Position numbers and translations under genes: made by a program. The notes beneath the pieces were generated by a model. The model made no database searches. It was not told the origin of the DNA and saw only the letters and a list, made by a program, of their open reading frames with translations. This document shows positions 17,352 through 24,858 of a DNA stretch of 64,000 nt, piece by piece. This DNA comes from AG-12 sp027339635 (GTDB taxonomy: Bacteria > Chloroflexota > Dormibacteria > Aeolococcales > Bog-877): positions 1 to 64,000 of the forward strand of contig DAHWNZ010000003.1 in the NCBI GenBank assembly GCA_027339635.1, read 5' to 3'. Within the stretch, counting starts at the first letter, position 1. Each line of letters starts with the position of its first letter.

Positions 17352-17711
17352 TTGAATCGAAACTTCCTGAAGCACGAGTGGGGGGCCGCCGCCTTCATCG
17401 GCACCATCGTCATCGGTGGGGTGGTGGTCCTGGCCTGGCTCGTGCTGAAGGCGGTGACCGCATCTCCGCTGCCCCCGGCGCCTCCCTGCCCCCGGGAGAC
17501 GCCCATCGTCATCCACGCCACGCCCAGCCCGTCGGCAGGAGTGTCAACCTCTCCCACGCCCCAGGTGACGCTGCCGACCGTCCCCTTTGGCTGCGCGGAA
17601 CCCAGCGTGGTGGTCGTCACGCCGACCCCTCGCCCCACTCCCAAGGTCAGCGCCAGCCCGTCGGTGAAAGCGACCCCCACCAAGTCCGCGAGTCCCTCAC
17701 CGACGAAGTAG
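17352..17711 (+). CDS. Small membrane-anchored Pro/Thr/Ser-rich protein
   Basis: The 119-residue protein has a short cytoplasmic N-terminus, one membrane helix (about 11-36, AAAFIGTIVIGGVVVLAWLV) and a low-complexity outer tail rich in Pro, Thr, Ser and Lys. Two cysteines (CP and GCAEP) in the tail could form a disulfide. The start is TTG 17352 with GAGGGGG upstream, four bases after the PHP gene. Such tails are typical wall-spanning or stalk segments in Gram-positive-type envelopes. No known family is recognised. Confidence 0.6.
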   Translation: MNRNFLKHEWGAAAFIGTIVIGGVVVLAWLVLKAVTASPLPPAPPCPRETPIVIHATPSPSAGVSTSPTPQVTLPTVPFGCAEPSVVVVTPTPRPTPKVSASPSVKATPTKSASPSPTK

Positions 17712-17739
17712 CCGCGCCCAGGGTAGGCCGAAGGCGAGC

Positions 17740-18255
17740 TCACAGGTCGCTGAGCAGCTGGGTGCCGTTCTCGCGCACTATCTTGTCGACGGGTAGCTCC
17801 AGTTCGAGGTCGGGCACTTGGGATGCCGTGATCAGGAATGAGATCATCGGGCTGAGACGCATTCCCGCCACCCTCACCAGATCCCGGAGAAACGGGAACG
17901 CCAGGGGAACGAGCTGGTTGCGCAGGCGATTCCGCATGGTACGGACGGGGTCGTCATCTCCGGCCTCAAGGCTGTGATCCTGAAAGGCCATGACGATGAC
18001 CTCATCGGTCAGGGGAATTGGGTCGCTCCACCTGTAGGCCTCCCCGACCATGGAGCAGTCCACGAAACGCTCGCGGCGGGCCAGCATTTGCAGGCGGTCG
18101 GCCAGCCCTCTCATGCGAGCGGCTTCGCCCTCGACGAAGAAGGGCACTTCCGAGCGGGCATCCGACTCCGCGTCGTAGCGAACCGAGAACCCCACCGTGT
18201 CAACGCCGAAGAAGGGGTTGGGAACTTTGATCCAGAGTTCGGTCACGTTGGCCAC
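17740..18255 (-). CDS. Hypothetical soluble protein
   Basis: The 171-residue protein starts with GTG 18255, with GAGG seven bases upstream. It has no signal peptide or membrane helix, and has regular alternating segments (ELWIKVPNPFFGVDTVGFSV, EVPFFVEGEAARMRGLADRL, PLTDEVIVMAFQDHSLEAGD). The reading frame has balanced composition and looks real. It is divergent from the oxidoreductase at 18387. I do not recognise the family. Confidence 0.6.
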   Translation of the reverse strand: MANVTELWIKVPNPFFGVDTVGFSVRYDAESDARSEVPFFVEGEAARMRGLADRLQMLARRERFVDCSMVGEAYRWSDPIPLTDEVIVMAFQDHSLEAGDDDPVRTMRNRLRNQLVPLAFPFLRDLVRVAGMRLSPMISFLITASQVPDLELELPVDKIVRENGTQLLSDL

Positions 18256-18386
18256 CTTGAGACCTCAGCATAGCCCAAACCGGCCCTTGCGGAGTTCGTG
18301 TCGCATATGATCGGTGCAGGCCTGTCCGACATGGCCGGGGGTGCCGTGACCGCTGGTAACGGAGCCGGGAATTGGGAGGAGTGCTG

Positions 18387-19358
18387 ATGCGAGCGGCTTT
18401 CTATTCGCAGCCGGGAGCGGCAGCGGAGGTAATCCGGGTGGGCGAGGTGGACACGCCACGACCGGGACCTGGGGAGGTCCGGGTCCGAGTTCGCTATTCC
18501 GGGATCAACCCCACGGACTGGAAGACCCGCAGCGGAACGACCGCCGGTCCCATCGACGGCTACCAGATCCCGCATCACGACGGAGTGGGCGTGATCGACG
18601 AGGTCGGGGATGGCGTCGACCAGGGGCGCCGCGGCGAACGCGTCTGGATCTGGCTGGCCGCAGCAGGGCGGCGCTGGGGAACGGCGGCGGAGTGGACGGT
18701 GGTTCCCTCCGCCCAGGCCGTCAGACTTCCCGACGGCGCTTCGGACGAGCTGGGAGCTGCGCTGGGGGTGCCGGCTCTCACCGCGCACCGGTGCCTGGTT
18801 GCGGACGGGTCGCCGACGGGCGGATCCGTCTTGGTGGCGGGAGGGGCCGGGGCCGTCGGCCACTTCGCGGTTCAACTCGCCAAATGGATGGGCGCTAGGG
18901 TGGCGACAACGGTAAGCGGGCAGGAGAAGGCGGAGCTGGCGGCGGCGGCCGGAGCGGACCTGGTCGTCAACTACAGGCAGAGCGATGCCGTCGATGAGCT
19001 GAGGGGGTTCGCCCCGGTCATGGACCGGATCGTGGAGGTTGACCTGGGTCACAACCTGCCGATGGACCTGGCCCTCTGCGGGCCCCAGTCTGTGATCGTC
19101 ACCTACGCCGCCAGCGGCCGGGACCCCGAGCTGCCGGTCAGGGCCTGCATGACCGCCAACGCCACCTTGCGATTCGTGCTTCTCTACGGGGTGCCTCGCC
19201 CCGCGCTGGAGATGGGAGTCAGGGATATCACCGACGCGCTCATGGCCGGTGCCCTGAGCCCGCTCCCAGTGCATCGCTATCCCCTCGAGCGCTGTGCGGA
19301 GGCCCAAGATGCGGTGGAGTCCGGCGCTGTTGGCAAGGTGGTCCTGGACCTCGCCTGA
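18387..19358 (+). CDS. NADPH:quinone reductase-like zinc-independent MDR oxidoreductase
   Basis: The 323-residue protein belongs to the medium-chain dehydrogenase/reductase superfamily, quinone-oxidoreductase branch: VRVRYSGINPTDWKTRSG near the start, HHDGVGVIDEVGDGV, and the nucleotide loop VLVAGGAGAVGHFAVQLAKW (about 148-167). The structural-zinc cysteines are missing, as expected for this branch. ATG 18387 is preceded by GGGAGGAG. It likely reduces quinones or enones with NADPH; the substrate cannot be read from sequence. Confidence 0.82.
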   Translation: MRAAFYSQPGAAAEVIRVGEVDTPRPGPGEVRVRVRYSGINPTDWKTRSGTTAGPIDGYQIPHHDGVGVIDEVGDGVDQGRRGERVWIWLAAAGRRWGTAAEWTVVPSAQAVRLPDGASDELGAALGVPALTAHRCLVADGSPTGGSVLVAGGAGAVGHFAVQLAKWMGARVATTVSGQEKAELAAAAGADLVVNYRQSDAVDELRGFAPVMDRIVEVDLGHNLPMDLALCGPQSVIVTYAASGRDPELPVRACMTANATLRFVLLYGVPRPALEMGVRDITDALMAGALSPLPVHRYPLERCAEAQDAVESGAVGKVVLDLA

Positions 19359-19422
19359 TCTGACCGGCCGGGAGAGCTGGACTGACACTGGTCGGCTCCT
19401 CGGCCCCATCGGAGGGCACTGC

Positions 19423-19442
19423 GGCCCCACCCTGTTGGGGCC
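19423..19442. terminator. Hairpin between convergent genes
   Basis: GGCCCCA (19423-19429) pairs with TGGGGCC (19436-19442), loop of 6 nt, about 65 bp after the oxidoreductase stop and touching the end of the convergent small gene. There is no U-tract, so terminator function is tentative. Confidence 0.35.
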
Positions 19443-19705
19443 TACTCCCAGGAACTTTGCCTGGTTGTCGCTCTCGCCCTGCGCTGTTCGCCCCGGTGCC
19501 GGTAGGTTAGTTCCAGGACCAGCCGGGCGACCGCCTCCTGCGCCTCGGCCACCCGCTGGAGGCTGAGGTCTTCAAACGCATCCGCTGACTTTGCCAGGAG
19601 ATCCAGCCGACGCTGGACTGAGCGGGCGTCGCGCAGCAGGGCCGCGGTGCGCTTCCGTGAATCCGGTGCACCGAAGTCGGGCCTGGCCGCTGTTTCCGCC
19701 CTCAT
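19442..19705 (-). CDS. Small helical hypothetical protein
   Basis: The 87-residue protein is predicted mostly alpha-helical and rich in Ala, Arg, Leu and Glu (SVQRRLDLLAKSADAFEDLS, RVAEAQEAVARLVLELTYR). No Shine-Dalgarno is seen at ATG 19705; a TAGGCT hexamer ends 9 bases upstream. Reality of the gene is moderate. Confidence 0.4.
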   Translation of the reverse strand: MRAETAARPDFGAPDSRKRTAALLRDARSVQRRLDLLAKSADAFEDLSLQRVAEAQEAVARLVLELTYRHRGEQRRARATTRQSSWE

Positions 19706-19768
19706 CTCAAAGGGAGCCTACCAAGCCTCACGGATGGCTGGTTGGGGCCCGGGTCTGAGCTTGGTCGG

Positions 19769-20398
19769 TTAGGGACACCGGGTAGGCGCGAGCTCCTGGT
19801 TCCAAAGGGTGACCACCTGAGCTCTGGTGCTGGCCAGGTCCGCGGAGTTGTCGATCACCCAGGTGGTCCGGTGGAGCTTGCTGTCTATGGGGAGTTGCGC
19901 TGACAGCCTCGCCGCGGCCGCCGCCCTATCCATGCCGGTTCTGGCCAGGAGCCGAGCCATCTGCACCTCCGGGCTGGCGTAGACCAGTATCGATTCCCCA
20001 AATTGCCCATCCCTGCGGGCCTCGAAGAGCAGCGGGATCTCGTACAGGACCAGACCAAGGCCCTCCTCGCGAGCCCGGGCAAACTCCCGCTCGCTGAGCT
20101 GAGCCACCAGCGGGTGGACGATGGTCTCAAGTTCAGCGCGCCGACATCGGTCGCCGAACACGATCGATCCCAGGCGGTTGCGATCGAGCTCCCCAGCGCT
20201 GGTAAGCACCTCCGGCCCGAACCGTGCCACGACCGCGGCGAGCCCATGGCTGCCCGGGGCCACCGCTTCTCGGGCCAGCATGTCGGCGTCGATGGTCCTG
20301 GCTCCGAGGCTGCGGAACATCTCGGCCACCGTCGACTTGCCACTGGCTATGCCTCCCGTCAATGCCACCACACGAGGATCGGGAGCTGGCTCAGCCAT
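19769..20398 (-). CDS. coaE: Dephospho-CoA kinase
   Basis: It phosphorylates dephospho-CoA with ATP, the last step of CoA synthesis. The 209-residue protein has the P-loop LTGGIASGKSTVAEMF (about 12-27), IDADMLAREAV, the lid region and HPLVAQLSEREFARA, and the LVLYEIPLLFEARRD block, all typical of CoaE. ATG 20398 overlaps the stop of the upstream coiled-coil gene by 8 bp. Its presence beside many CoA-ester enzymes is fitting, but coaE location varies widely. Confidence 0.93.
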   Translation of the reverse strand: MAEPAPDPRVVALTGGIASGKSTVAEMFRSLGARTIDADMLAREAVAPGSHGLAAVVARFGPEVLTSAGELDRNRLGSIVFGDRCRRAELETIVHPLVAQLSEREFARAREEGLGLVLYEIPLLFEARRDGQFGESILVYASPEVQMARLLARTGMDRAAAAARLSAQLPIDSKLHRTTWVIDNSADLASTRAQVVTLWNQELAPTRCP

Positions 20399-21014
20399 CT
20401 CCCGTGGCGGCCCTCGACGGCGGCGGCAGGGCTGCCTCCTTGGGCCGCACGAAGCAGTCCTTCGGTTCCAGCAGCCGTTCCAGGCGCGTGCCCGGCGTGT
20501 GCACCCGGATCCCCTTGCGCGCCGGCACCCCGAACTCCCAGCCGAGCTGGTAGAGCTGGCGAGCCTCGGCCAGGTCGGCGACGGTGGAGACCCGGCTCCC
20601 ATCGGTCATCTGCAGGGTCGGGACCCTGCTGCCGGGATAGCCGAGCGCGACCACTCCCCCGGTGGCTAGAAGGAACTCGAGAGCCGAGAACGGGGGCTCG
20701 CCGAATGCCGGGGGGGCCTGAGCCTCGACCAGGTCCAGGATGGAGGGGGCTTGACCCTCCTGCACCTCGGTGCGGACCCGGCGCCGCCGCACCAGCTGCT
20801 GCTGGCGTTCGCGGCGTCTCAACTCGGTGAGGATGACCTCCTGGCGGCGGTTGAGGTCCCCCATGCGCGCCTGCAGAGGGGCTAGCTCCAGGCGCAAAGC
20901 TCTCTGCTCATCCTCAAACGAGGCGCGCAGCTGCTCCAAGGTGGCGAGGTCCATCCTCATCAGTGACTCCGGATCCAGCGGTTCCGCCACGCCCGCGACC
21001 GTCGGCTCTTTCAT
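20391..21014 (-). CDS. Coiled-coil protein of unknown function, upstream of coaE
   Basis: The 207-residue protein has a long charged coiled coil (about 15-75, DLATLEQLRASFEDEQRALR through RRRERQQQLVRRRRV) followed by a smaller globular part containing PPFSALEFLLATGGVVALGY and SRVSTVADLAEARQLYQLGW. The family is not recognised. ATG 21014 has no ribosome binding site, but TAGGCT ends 7 bases upstream, which suggests a leaderless mRNA. Translational overlap with coaE makes an operon. It is divergent from the enoyl-CoA hydratase gene. Confidence 0.6.
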   Translation of the reverse strand: MKEPTVAGVAEPLDPESLMRMDLATLEQLRASFEDEQRALRLELAPLQARMGDLNRRQEVILTELRRRERQQQLVRRRRVRTEVQEGQAPSILDLVEAQAPPAFGEPPFSALEFLLATGGVVALGYPGSRVPTLQMTDGSRVSTVADLAEARQLYQLGWEFGVPARKGIRVHTPGTRLERLLEPKDCFVRPKEAALPPPSRAATGDG

Positions 21015-21068
21015 ACTTCTTAGCCTACTCAGGCGAACCGTCATTGCAACACACTGGGAGGAGGTCTC

Positions 21069-21845
21069 ATGAGCGCAGTCGTAGATCTGAGGCGCGAGGG
21101 GCCGATCGGCTGGCTGACAATCGATCATCCGCCCGCCAACTCCCTGAACCGGGAGGTTCTGGACGGACTCCGCCGCGGCCTGCGCGAGCTGGAGGAGGAC
21201 GGGGACGTGCGGGCCGCAGTGATCACCGGCGCTGGGAATCGCTTCTTCGTCGCTGGCGCGGACATCGGCGAGTTCCAAACTGATGGCCCTGACGCGACTG
21301 CGGAGAAAATCGCCCTGGGCCAGCAGCTGACCCTGGAGATGGAGCGGTCCAGGCTGCCCCTGGTGGCGGCGGTCAACGGCTTTGCGCTGGGCGGGGGTCT
21401 TGAGCTGGCGATGGCCTGCGATCTGAGGGTGGCGAGCCGGACGGCGCGTCTGGGGCAGCCGGAAATACTCCTCGGGATAATCCCGGGCTGGGGAGGGACT
21501 CAGAGGCTCCCACGCCTGGTGGGCCGCGGCGTGGCTCTGGAGCTCCTGCTGAGTGGAGATCAAATTCAAGCCGAGAGGGCGCTGGAACTGGGCCTTGTGA
21601 ACTCGGTTGTGGACCACGAGGACCTTCTCGAGGCGGCACAGGGCATGGCCGACAAGCTGGCCGCCCGCGCTCCTCTGGCGACCGCTGCTATCAAGCGGGC
21701 GGTGGCCCAAGGTTTGGACCGGCCGCTGGACCAGGCGCTGGCCACAGAGCTCAGGGAGTTCCAGGAGACCTTCCGCAGCGAAGACGCGGCTGAGGGGATC
21801 GCCGCCTTCATGGGCAAGCGCCAGGCCGAGTGGACTGGCCGCTGA
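21069..21845 (+). CDS. Enoyl-CoA hydratase/isomerase
   Basis: This crotonase-fold enzyme hydrates 2-enoyl-CoA in beta-oxidation. The 258-residue protein shows the oxyanion-hole segments FFVAGADIGEF and GFALGGGLELAMACDLR, and both family catalytic glutamates (GGGLELA and GQPEILLGIIPGWGGTQRL), matching true hydratases. ATG 21069 follows GGGAGGAGG. The next genes encode a small membrane protein and an EtfD-like electron carrier, consistent with a fatty- or branched-chain acid oxidation role. Confidence 0.9.
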   Translation: MSAVVDLRREGPIGWLTIDHPPANSLNREVLDGLRRGLRELEEDGDVRAAVITGAGNRFFVAGADIGEFQTDGPDATAEKIALGQQLTLEMERSRLPLVAAVNGFALGGGLELAMACDLRVASRTARLGQPEILLGIIPGWGGTQRLPRLVGRGVALELLLSGDQIQAERALELGLVNSVVDHEDLLEAAQGMADKLAARAPLATAAIKRAVAQGLDRPLDQALATELREFQETFRSEDAAEGIAAFMGKRQAEWTGR

Positions 21846-21865
21846 TGGCGGCGCTGCCCAGTCCG

Positions 21866-21871
21866 TACCAT
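21866..21871 (+). promoter_or_regulatory. -10 element of the small membrane protein/etfD-like pair, leaderless type
   Basis: TACCAT ends 7 bases before the GTG at 21879, which lacks a ribosome binding site. Confidence 0.45.
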
Positions 21872-21878
21872 CACCTGC

Positions 21879-22064
21879 GTGCCCGACTCTGATCCCCGGC
21901 CCGCGACTGGGGCATCCGACCACAACAGAACCGTGAACGGCGCCCGCCAGCGGGTCGGCCCCTTCTGGATCGATGAGCCCTCGTGGTACTGGCTGGTCTG
22001 GACTGCCACCCTGCTGGTGGCGGTCGGCCTCTTCATCCTGGCCATCTGGTTCGACAGGCCGTGA
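21879..22064 (+). CDS. Small single-pass membrane protein coupled to the EtfD-like gene
   Basis: The 61-residue protein has a polar N-terminus (1-28) and one C-terminal membrane helix (PSWYWLVWTATLLVAVGLFI, ending in the charged AIWFDRP). Its stop overlaps the start of the EtfD-like gene (GTGA), so the products are made together and the small protein may be an accessory subunit. I know of no described equivalent. Confidence 0.6.
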   Translation: MPDSDPRPATGASDHNRTVNGARQRVGPFWIDEPSWYWLVWTATLLVAVGLFILAIWFDRP

Positions 22065-24109
22065 TCTGGCTGAACACGGTAGCGCTGGTGCTGCTGTCCG
22101 GGATAACCGGGGTCGCCTTCGCCGCGCGTCTGGGGCCACTGGTCCGATCGATGCGGGCCGGCGGCCATGACAGTCGGCTAGACCATCCGTGGGAGCGGGT
22201 CCGGGGAGTCATGGTGTTCGTGCTGGGCCAGAAGCGCCTCCTGCGCTGGCCGTTCTCCGGGATAGCTCACTTCCTAATCTTCTGGGGCTTTGTGGTCCTC
22301 AACCTGGAGATCCTGCAGGCCGCGCTGGAAGCGGCGGTACCCCCCCTGAATCTGGAGGAGCAGTACTGGTGGGGACCGATTGCGTTCCTGCAGGAGCTGC
22401 TGGCCGCAGCGGTGTTAGTGGGGCTGGCACTGGCAGCACTCAACCGATACGTCCTGCGCCCCCGTCGATTTCAGGGGAGCCATCAGCGCGACGCGACCCT
22501 GATCCTGGTCCTCATCCTGCTGGTCATCCTGACCCAGCTCGGGATCTACTCGACCCAGATAGCGGCTGGGGCCGATCAGGTCGTCAACATGCGCCCCCTC
22601 TCGGACGCCGTGGCGGGGCTGTTCCGGGGCTTCCACGGGGAATCGATCTGGGCCTGGCACGAGTTCTTCCTCTGGGCGCACCTTCTGATAATCGCTGGCT
22701 TTCTGGTGTATCTCGCGCGCAGCAAGCACCTCCACATCCTCACCGCCTTGCCCAACGTCTACTTTCGCAGCCTGGAGCCGGCCGGGCGCCACCTGCCCAT
22801 GCTCGACATCGAGCACGCGGACCACTACGGGCTGGCCAAGGTGGAACAGCTCACCTGGAAGCAGGAGCTAGATTTGGCGACCTGCACCGAGTGTGGCCGC
22901 TGCCAGGTGCACTGTCCGGCGTTCAACACCGGCAAGCCTCTGTCCCCCAAGCTGTTCATCACCGACCTCCGGGACTCCTGGTACGCCCGGGCGCGTGGCG
23001 AGGAGCAGCCGTCGAGCTACTGGACGACCGCTCCACCCTCGCCCACCCCACCTCAGGATGGGGCGCTCCTGGACTGGGCGGTGCTCGAGGAGACTCTCTG
23101 GTCGTGCACGACCTGCGGGGCCTGTGTCGAGCAGTGCCCGGTCCTGATCGAGCACGTCCCCGCGATAGTCGAGATGCGCCGGTCCTTGGTGCTGGAGGAG
23201 TCGCGCCTGCCCAAGGAGTCGCAGAGGGCCCTGGAGTCGATCGAGCAGAGGGGCAATCCCTACTCCATGGCCCAGGCGTCGCGGATGCGCTGGGCTGAGG
23301 GCCTGGACGTTCCCCTGGCCGCTGAGCACCCGCAGGCGGAGTACCTCTACTGGGTGGGCTGCGCCACCGCATTCGACGAAGCCAACTGGCCCGCCGCGAG
23401 GGCGACGGTCGCGATCCTGAAGACGGCCGGGGTGAGCTTCGCCGTCCTGGGGCAGGAGGAGACCTGCAATGGTGACCCGGCGCGAAGGCTCGGCAACGAG
23501 TATCTCTTCCAAACCAAGGCGGCCGAGGTGGTCGGCCGGCTGGAGCAGCGGGGCGTGCGCAAGATCATCGCCAGCTGCCCGCATTGCTTCAACACCTTCG
23601 CCAGGGAGTACCCGGACTTCGGCGGCCACTATGAGGTCCTGCATCACACCCAGCTCCTGGCGAGGCTCCTGGACGAGGGCCGGATCCATCTCGACCACCC
23701 TGCGGGTGAGGGCGGGCTAACATACCACGACCCCTGCTACCTCGGCCGCTGGAACGGGGAGTACGACGCTCCTCGCCATCTGCTCCAGGCGATCCCTGGG
23801 ATGCGGCTAGTCGAGATGAGCAGGAGCCGCAGCGAGGCGATGTGCTGCGGAGCCGGGGGTGGGAGGATCTTCATGGAGGAGACGGGAGATCAGCGGATCA
23901 ACCGGGTCAGGGTCCAGCAGGCGCAGGCGACGGGCGCCGCCCAGGCCGCTGTCGCCTGTCCGTTCTGTGCCACCATGTTTCAGGAGGGGATCTCTTCCCA
24001 GGACCTCACGGCAAAGATGGGCAGCGCCGACATCGCGGTGCTGGTGGCGCAGGCCATGGGCCTTGATTTCCAGCCGCAGCAGAGCCCCCCAACCTCCCGC
24101 ACCGGATAA
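22061..24109 (+). CDS. Membrane-bound iron-sulfur oxidoreductase, EtfD-like (heterodisulfide-reductase-type)
   Basis: The 682-residue protein has an N-terminal membrane part with about five to six helices (residues 1-230), then two 4Fe-4S motifs, CTECGRCQVHCP (about 274) and CTTCGACVEQCP (about 350), and two C-terminal CCG (heterodisulfide-reductase D type) domains with YWVGCATAFD, CNGDPARR, ASCPHCFNTF, DPCYLGR, CCGAGGGRIF and ACPFCATMF. This is the architecture of mycobacterial EtfD, which passes electrons from the acyl-CoA-dehydrogenase flavoprotein ETF to the quinone pool. GTG 22061 overlaps the preceding small gene. The neighbouring hydratase and the dehydrogenases elsewhere in the window support that role. 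etfAB are not in the window. Confidence 0.82.
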   Translation: MIWLNTVALVLLSGITGVAFAARLGPLVRSMRAGGHDSRLDHPWERVRGVMVFVLGQKRLLRWPFSGIAHFLIFWGFVVLNLEILQAALEAAVPPLNLEEQYWWGPIAFLQELLAAAVLVGLALAALNRYVLRPRRFQGSHQRDATLILVLILLVILTQLGIYSTQIAAGADQVVNMRPLSDAVAGLFRGFHGESIWAWHEFFLWAHLLIIAGFLVYLARSKHLHILTALPNVYFRSLEPAGRHLPMLDIEHADHYGLAKVEQLTWKQELDLATCTECGRCQVHCPAFNTGKPLSPKLFITDLRDSWYARARGEEQPSSYWTTAPPSPTPPQDGALLDWAVLEETLWSCTTCGACVEQCPVLIEHVPAIVEMRRSLVLEESRLPKESQRALESIEQRGNPYSMAQASRMRWAEGLDVPLAAEHPQAEYLYWVGCATAFDEANWPAARATVAILKTAGVSFAVLGQEETCNGDPARRLGNEYLFQTKAAEVVGRLEQRGVRKIIASCPHCFNTFAREYPDFGGHYEVLHHTQLLARLLDEGRIHLDHPAGEGGLTYHDPCYLGRWNGEYDAPRHLLQAIPGMRLVEMSRSRSEAMCCGAGGGRIFMEETGDQRINRVRVQQAQATGAAQAAVACPFCATMFQEGISSQDLTAKMGSADIAVLVAQAMGLDFQPQQSPPTSRTG

Positions 24110-24447
24110 TCGGGGGGCTGGGGAAATACCCCTCGGGAGACTTCGGTCACGGACCATGGGGGTGCTGACGCGATGGTGTGGAGGAGGGCCTGGGTGACTG
24201 GTTGGGATGCCGCGGAGCTGGTATCCCTGCCCGGGCGGGGCCGCACCCACGCCCCGGGGGTCGGCCCGTGCCTGGCGTATGGCGCTCATCCCTGCGCTCC
24301 GTGCTCTCCCGCTTGCACCACCCGACCTCCTCAGGCTCGGGAGCCATTTCTTGAGGCGGTGGCGACAGCGCCATTGGGGCGGTGTTGGCCACCGATGCCC
24401 AGCGGGCTTCCAAAGCTCATTGACCGCCATTGAACAATCCTGAGCGA
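24110..24447. other. Gene-free stretch upstream of the epimerase
   Basis: About 340 bp. An inverted repeat AGCCCCCC/GGGGGGCT (24083-24090 with 24112-24119) spans the preceding stop codon and may end transcription weakly. I looked for a cobalamin riboswitch before the B12-enzyme genes and saw no B12 box. Nothing else is recognised. Confidence 0.4.
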
Positions 24448-24858
24448 ATGCTCACCCTGGACCATGTGGGATTTGCCGTCGAGAACCTGGCCCTGGCGGC
24501 AGCCGACCTGTCACTGCGCCTGGGAGTCCCGGCGGGGGCGGTGGAGTCGATTGCGGCAGATGGGATCGAGGTTAGCTTTCTTGATCTGGGCCCGCAGTCC
24601 GTGGAGCTGTTGGCGCCCACCCGACCAGACTCCTCCATATCTCGCTTTCTTGGCCGACGGGGACCGGGTCTCCACCACGTCGCCTATCTGGTTGACGACA
24701 TTCGGGAGGAGCTGGGCCGCTGGCAGGAGTTGGGGGCACAGCTCATCGACAGGGAACCGAGGGTCGGGTCACGCGGAAGGTTGGTTGCCTTCGTCCACCC
24801 CGCAACCGAGAACGGCGTGCTCACCGAACTCGTCCAGGTTCGCAGGGAGCCGGCATGA
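24448..24858 (+). CDS. mce: Methylmalonyl-CoA epimerase
   Basis: It interconverts (S)- and (R)-methylmalonyl-CoA. The 136-residue VOC-fold protein has the metal His in LTLDHVGFAVENL, ELLAPTRPDSSISRFL, the metal His in GLHHVAYLVDDI and the Glu of NGVLTELVQV, as in known epimerases. ATG 24448 is used; an in-frame TTG at 24430 would add six residues. Its stop overlaps the start of the methylmalonyl-CoA mutase large subunit (ATGA), a decisive context. Confidence 0.9.
   Translation: MLTLDHVGFAVENLALAAADLSLRLGVPAGAVESIAADGIEVSFLDLGPQSVELLAPTRPDSSISRFLGRRGPGLHHVAYLVDDIREELGRWQELGAQLIDREPRVGSRGRLVAFVHPATENGVLTELVQVRREPA

Noticed and set aside
20399..22139. Minus-strand frame extending through the enoyl-CoA hydratase region upstream of the coiled-coil gene
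   Set aside because: Only the part from the Met at 21014 looks like protein; the rest is antisense to the hydratase and EtfD-like genes.
24110..24447. Possible cobalamin riboswitch upstream of the epimerase-mutase genes
   Set aside because: The stretch is GC-rich with some hairpins but lacks the conserved B12-box core.
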